In this document: piece after piece, positions 60,874 to 64,000 of the stretch
Position numbering within the stretch: position 1 is the first letter of the stretch
How the letters are laid out: the number at the start of each line of letters is the position of its first letter
Assembly (NCBI RefSeq): GCF_019711615.1
Contig: NZ_JAIGNS010000001.1
Location: forward strand, 620,001-684,000
Direction: 5' to 3'
Length of the DNA: 64,000 bases
DNA from: Qipengyuania intermedia
GTDB taxonomy: Bacteria; Pseudomonadota; Alphaproteobacteria; Sphingomonadales; Sphingomonadaceae
The notes under the pieces: generated by a model
Seen by the model: only the letters and a program-made list of their open reading frames with translations
Told to the model about the DNA's origin: nothing
The model's database searches: none
Translations under genes and position numbers: made by a program

Positions 60874-60882
60874 AAACGCTGG

Positions 60883-61359
60883 CTATTCCTCGCCGGATGA
60901 ACCGGAATTGACCGGCGCACTGGCCTGGCCGCCATTCGTGACCAGCGAAATGCGGTTGAGGCCTGCGCGGTTCAGTTCGCCCATAACGGCCATGACCCGC
61001 CCGTAATCGAGCGACCTGTCGGCTCGCAGGGTGATGTCGGGACCCTCTCCCTGGCGCGGTATATTTTCCAGCGCGGCAGGGAGGCCGCCGACAGCGATCT
61101 GGGTATCGTCGATATAGACGTATCCTTCGGAATCTATGCTGATCGAAACCTGCTGCGCTTCCTGCGGGAGAGCATTGGCGCGGCTGTCCGGCAGCTGGAT
61201 CGGCACACCTGCGGTCAGCAGCGGTGCAGTGACCATGAAAATGATCAACAGGACGAGCATGACGTCCACGAACGGCGTCACGTTGATTTCCGACATGGGA
61301 CGGCGCGAACGCCCCCTACCGCGCCGCGATCCCTTGGAGGAGGCGAGGCTCATCGCCAT
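60883..61359 (-). CDS. tolR: Biopolymer transport protein TolR
   Basis: 158 residues. ExbD/TolR family with SEINVTPFVDVMLVLLIIFMV at about 23-43, containing the conserved Asp of the proton channel. The C-terminal periplasmic domain (ITLRADRSLDYGRVMAVMGELNRAGL) is typical; a Gly/Ser-rich tail ends GSSGEE. Starts one base after the tolQ stop. The preferred ATG is 61359, with a second Met two codons on. Confidence 0.95.
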   Translation of the reverse strand: MAMSLASSKGSRRGRGRSRRPMSEINVTPFVDVMLVLLIIFMVTAPLLTAGVPIQLPDSRANALPQEAQQVSISIDSEGYVYIDDTQIAVGGLPAALENIPRQGEGPDITLRADRSLDYGRVMAVMGELNRAGLNRISLVTNGGQASAPVNSGSSGEE

Positions 61360-61360
61360 A

Positions 61361-62059
61361 TCAGCGCTGCTCCAGCTGGCGGCTGAAGGTCGCGTAAAGT
61401 CGGTCAGAGAAACGGTGTAGGCCGGCTTCGAACCGTTCGACCGAATGGCTGAAGCGGTTGTATGCGATCACTGCCGGAATTGCCGCAAAAAGGCCGATCG
61501 CCGTTGCGAAAAGCGCTTCGGAAATACCGGGGGCGACCACGGCCAGCGAGGAGCTTTCCTGCGCGCCGATCTGGAAGAAGCTGTTCATGATGCCCCACAC
61601 CGTGCCGAACAGGCCGACGAAGGGTGCGACAGCGCCTACTGTGGCGAGAAAGTTAAGCCGCTCCGCAATATCGTCGGCTTCGAGAGCGACCTGGCTTTCC
61701 ATGGCCGTGGCGATGCGACTGCGCAGCCCTTCGCGGTCGCGTATCTCGCTTTTCGTCGACTTGCGCCATTCGCCGACAGCTGCCTGGGCGACGCGGGCAG
61801 ACGGGACGTCCTTGTTCCCCCGCTCGGACATGAAGCGATCGAAATTCTCGGCCTGCCAGAAATCCTGTTCGTACTTCCGAGTGCGGCGACGCATGGTCTT
61901 CATGCGCAGGGAAAACGATACGATGATGGTCCAGACCCAGATGCTCGCCAGGATCAAGCCCAGCATGACAAGCTGCACCACGATATCGGCATCGAGGAAA
62001 AGCTGGATGGGGTCGAGCCGGGTAGGAGCAGCCGCAGCAAGCGTATCGAGTGTGATCAT
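61361..62059 (-). CDS. tolQ: Tol-Pal system protein TolQ
   Basis: 232 residues. MotA/TolQ/ExbB family with three membrane helices: IVVQLVMLGLILASIWVWTI at about 24-43, LNFLATVGAVAPFVGLFGTVWGIMNSF near 135-160, and ISEALFATAIGLFAAIPAVIAYNRF near 180. ATG 62059 overlaps the ybgC stop (ATGA), which supports it over longer frames. Forms the proton-driven motor with TolR. Confidence 0.96.
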   Translation of the reverse strand: MITLDTLAAAAPTRLDPIQLFLDADIVVQLVMLGLILASIWVWTIIVSFSLRMKTMRRRTRKYEQDFWQAENFDRFMSERGNKDVPSARVAQAAVGEWRKSTKSEIRDREGLRSRIATAMESQVALEADDIAERLNFLATVGAVAPFVGLFGTVWGIMNSFFQIGAQESSSLAVVAPGISEALFATAIGLFAAIPAVIAYNRFSHSVERFEAGLHRFSDRLYATFSRQLEQR

Positions 62060-62511
62060 CGGTCCTCTGGTGTTCCTGTAAAACGCGCGAATGCCGCGCG
62101 CCATTCGTCGGGCTGGCGTTTCGGCCGCCCTTCCAATGAAATGAAGCCGACGCGCAAATGTGCCTCGGCAAGAAGTTCATCGCCCCTGAATGCCTTCTGG
62201 TGCATCCGGCAAGAGGCGGCTTTGAGCTCGGTGCAGCGCGTCTCTATAAGGACGTCGTCGTCGAGCTTGGCCGGGCGGAGATATTTGAGATTCACCTCCG
62301 AGAGGGCGTAGGCGCCCTCGCTGCTCTCGATAGCGGCACGCTGGTCGATATCGAGGCGGCGCAGCAAATCGGAGCGCGCGCGCTCGAACCAGCGCAGGTA
62401 ATTCGCGTGATATACGATGCCCGAGAGGTCCGTGTCCTCGTAATAGGCGCGCACGGCATAAAGATGCCGGTCGCCTTGAATTACACCGTCGGGGAAATTG
62501 GGCAGTGACAT
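62056..62511 (-). CDS. ybgC: YbgC-type acyl-CoA thioesterase of the Tol-Pal operon
   Basis: 151 residues. Hot-dog fold thioesterase with the signature YYEDTDLSGIVYHANYLRWFERARSD, the Asp in EDTDLSG being the catalytic residue. YbgC is the usual first gene of tol-pal operons and hydrolyses acyl-CoAs, possibly in phospholipid metabolism. First gene of this transcript. Confidence 0.93.
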   Translation of the reverse strand: MSLPNFPDGVIQGDRHLYAVRAYYEDTDLSGIVYHANYLRWFERARSDLLRRLDIDQRAAIESSEGAYALSEVNLKYLRPAKLDDDVLIETRCTELKAASCRMHQKAFRGDELLAEAHLRVGFISLEGRPKRQPDEWRAAFARFTGTPEDR

Positions 62512-62609
62512 TTATGACGGCGCTCTAGCGCAGCGAGGATTCGCGGCAAAGCGGCAATTCGTCTGTTTTACATGAACGGGGGTGAAACGAGATTCCCGCG
62601 CGACGAAAT

Positions 62610-62987
62610 CTATCGCGCGATCATCGGCCCCAGCGTCTGCCCGCCGAAAATATGCACGTGGAGATGGGGTACTTCCTGCCCGCCATGCGCGCCGATATTG
62701 GCCATCATCCGGTAGCCCGGCTCTACCAATCCCTTGTCGCGGGCGACCTTGCCGACTGCACGGACGAAACCGCCGATTTCCTCATCGCTCGCCCGCTCGC
62801 TGAAATCGTCCCAGCTGACGTAGCGTCCCTTGGGGATGACGAGCGTGTGCACTTCGGCCTGGGGGTTGATGTCCTCGAAAGCGAAAGCCCATTCGTCTTC
62901 ATAGACCTTGGTCGACGGAATTTCGCCGCGCAGGATCTTCGCGAAGATATTGTCGTCGTCATAGGGCAAGGTCGGGTCGATCGGCAT
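62610..62987 (-). CDS. HIT-family nucleotide hydrolase (HinT-like)
   Basis: 125 residues from ATG 62987 (a GTG one codon earlier is possible). The His-triad motif is HLHVHIFGG near the end; NIFAKILRGEIPSTKVYEDEWAFAFEDINPQA matches the HinT start. Members hydrolyse adenosine phosphoramidates and other AMP conjugates. It overlaps the hisE stop by one base, so is co-translated with histidine genes. The Shine-Dalgarno CAGGAG is inside hisE. Confidence 0.92.
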   Translation of the reverse strand: MPIDPTLPYDDDNIFAKILRGEIPSTKVYEDEWAFAFEDINPQAEVHTLVIPKGRYVSWDDFSERASDEEIGGFVRAVGKVARDKGLVEPGYRMMANIGAHGGQEVPHLHVHIFGGQTLGPMIAR

Positions 62988-63301
62988 CACGTACTCCTGC
63001 TGGCTTTCTCGTCGAGCCCGGAGACGCCTTCGCGACGGTCGAGCTCGGCCATGACCTCTTCGAGCGAGACGCCCTTGTCGGCGAGCAGCACCATCAGGTG
63101 GAAGATCACATCGGCAGCTTCGCCGACCAGCTCCTCGCGGCTGCCGGAGAGCGCTGCCACGCAGGCTTCCACTGCTTCTTCGCCAAGCTTGCGCGCCATG
63201 ACGGGCGTTCCGCGATGCGAGAGCTGCGCAACATAGCTCGACTTGGGATCGGCCTTGCGGCGTTCTGCAATTGTCGCTTCGAGACGGGTCAGGGTTTCCA
63301 T
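62987..63301 (-). CDS. hisE: Phosphoribosyl-ATP pyrophosphatase
   Basis: 104 residues from ATG 63301, with AGGAGG six bases upstream. MazG-like fold: METLTRLEATIAERR, SYVAQLSHRGTPVMARKLGEEAVEACVAAL and ELVGEAADVIFHLMVLLADKG, the E-x-x-E and E-x-x-D acidic pairs binding magnesium. Catalyses the second step of histidine synthesis. It lies 18 bp after the hisF stop. Confidence 0.95.
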   Translation of the reverse strand: METLTRLEATIAERRKADPKSSYVAQLSHRGTPVMARKLGEEAVEACVAALSGSREELVGEAADVIFHLMVLLADKGVSLEEVMAELDRREGVSGLDEKASRST

Positions 63302-63319
63302 GAGGCCCTCCTGCACCGA

Positions 63320-64000
63320 TCAGCCGCGTGCAGGCAAGCCCGCAGCACGCAAGGCGCTGTGAGCTTCGGCGACGGTGTGTTGTCCGAAATGGAAGATCGA
63401 CGCTGCCAGCACGGCACTCGCATGGCCTTCGGTCACCCCGTCGACCAGGTGCTGGAGTGTTCCGACACCGCCGCTGGCGATTACCGGCACCGAGACGCTG
63501 TCCGCGATCGCACGGGTGAGTTCGAGGTCGTAACCCTGCTTCGTTCCGTCACCGTCCATCGAGGTGACGAGCAATTCGCCTGCGCCCAGTTCCGCGAGCT
63601 TCTGCGCGTGTTCGACCGCATCGATGCCGGTCGGCTTGCGCCCGCCATGAGTATAGATTTCCCAGCCGCGAAAGCCTTCGCCTTCGGTCTTCGCACGCGC
63701 ATCGACGGAGGCGACCACGCACTGGCTCCCGAATTTTTCGGCAATCTCGCGCACGAGTTCGGGGCGGGAGACAGCCGCGGAATTGACCGCCACCTTGTCT
63801 GCGCCCGCGAGCAGCAGGGCGCGCGCGTCCTCAACGCTTCGCACGCCGCCACCGACGGTTAGCGGCATGAAGCAAACAGCAGCGGTGCGTCGCACCATGT
63901 CGAGCAGCGTTCCGCGTCCCTCGTGACTGGCGGAAATGTCGAGAAAGCAAAGTTCGTCCGCGCCCGCACGGTCATAGGCCTGCGCCTGCTCCACCGGATC
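63320..64000 (-). CDS. hisF: Imidazole glycerol phosphate synthase subunit HisF (N-terminus beyond the window)
   Basis: The frame stays open to the window edge, giving about 226 residues; about 30 N-terminal residues are missing. Barrel motifs: [54 protein letters not shown], catalytic-Asp segment [17 protein letters not shown] and [16 protein letters not shown]. It uses ammonia from HisH to form the imidazole ring. The other his genes probably lie to the right of the window. Confidence 0.95.
   Translation of the reverse strand, partial: DPVEQAQAYDRAGADELCFLDISASHEGRGTLLDMVRRTAAVCFMPLTVGGGVRSVEDARALLLAGADKVAVNSAAVSRPELVREIAEKFGSQCVVASVDARAKTEGEGFRGWEIYTHGGRKPTGIDAVEHAQKLAELGAGELLVTSMDGDGTKQGYDLELTRAIADSVSVPVIASGGVGTLQHLVDGVTEGHASAVLAASIFHFGQHTVAEAHSALRAAGLPARG

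Overview
The window is about 62-63 % G+C by eye and comes from an alphaproteobacterium, most likely Sphingomonadales and probably Erythrobacteraceae. This placement is inference. It rests on gene content: a two-gene MetH, a TonB-dependent receptor beside a TPR-sulfotransferase, an ArsR-methyltransferase fusion ahead of metF, and a complete Tol-Pal operon. It also rests on many 4-base ATGA/GTGA gene overlaps and non-ATG starts. I see no insertion sequence, prophage, CRISPR array or rRNA. The genes are densely packed, and nearly every base belongs to a gene, a terminator or a regulatory leader.

Layout, left to right. (1) 1-1391 (+): a partial gene, a lipoprotein, an I78-type inhibitor lipoprotein and RidA. 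(2) 1440-5551 (+): a valine-degradation operon (isobutyryl-CoA dehydrogenase, 3-hydroxyisobutyryl-CoA hydrolase, enoyl-CoA hydratase, an 86-residue membrane protein of unknown role, 3-hydroxyisobutyrate dehydrogenase). (3) 5538-11115 (-): the glycine cleavage operon gcvT-gcvH-gcvPA-gcvPB behind a tandem glycine riboswitch, ending in an Nmad3-like gene. (4) 11171-16751 (-): a methionine/SAM-cycle operon (ArsR-methyltransferase regulator, metF, two metH pieces) with a palindromic operator just upstream. (5) 16885-33908: a galactoside-utilisation region with a GH3-like protein lacking the usual catalytic residues, an aldehyde dehydrogenase, GH42 beta-galactosidase, sodium/solute symporter, GH36 alpha-galactosidase, galT, galK, aldose 1-epimerase, TPR-sulfotransferase and a TonB-dependent receptor.

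(6) 34059-38307 (-): a BCCT transporter and a pair of acyl-CoA dehydrogenases. (7) 38436-39280: two tRNA-Ser genes (CGA and GGA) flanking hspQ. (8) 39452-46460: a thiolase-like protein, a periplasmic cyclophilin, small proteins, a VOC protein, the bifunctional (p)ppGpp enzyme and a membrane protein. (9) 46548-57008: M1 peptidase, secreted GH16, hemF, pdeM, infC (apparently starting at AUA), a DUF547 protein, a DASS transporter, then a PLP sulfur-amino-acid enzyme with a structured leader and a following ATP-grasp gene. (10) 57017-64000 (-): PilZ and J-domain proteins, ybgC-tolQRAB-pal, hinT, hisE and the end of hisF, which runs off the window.

How the genes work together: blocks 3 and 4 are adjacent and both serve one-carbon metabolism. 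Glycine cleavage makes 5,10-methylene-THF, MetF reduces it, and the two MetH parts use it to remake methionine; each operon has its own regulatory element. Block 5 supplies outer-membrane uptake, inner-membrane symport, cytoplasmic alpha- and beta-galactosidases and the Leloir enzymes GalM, GalK and GalT, but no GalE and no visible regulator. The features I would check first are the degenerate GH3 protein with its coupled short upstream frame, the structured leader at about 54683-54795, the palindrome at 16711-16732 and the AUA start of infC.
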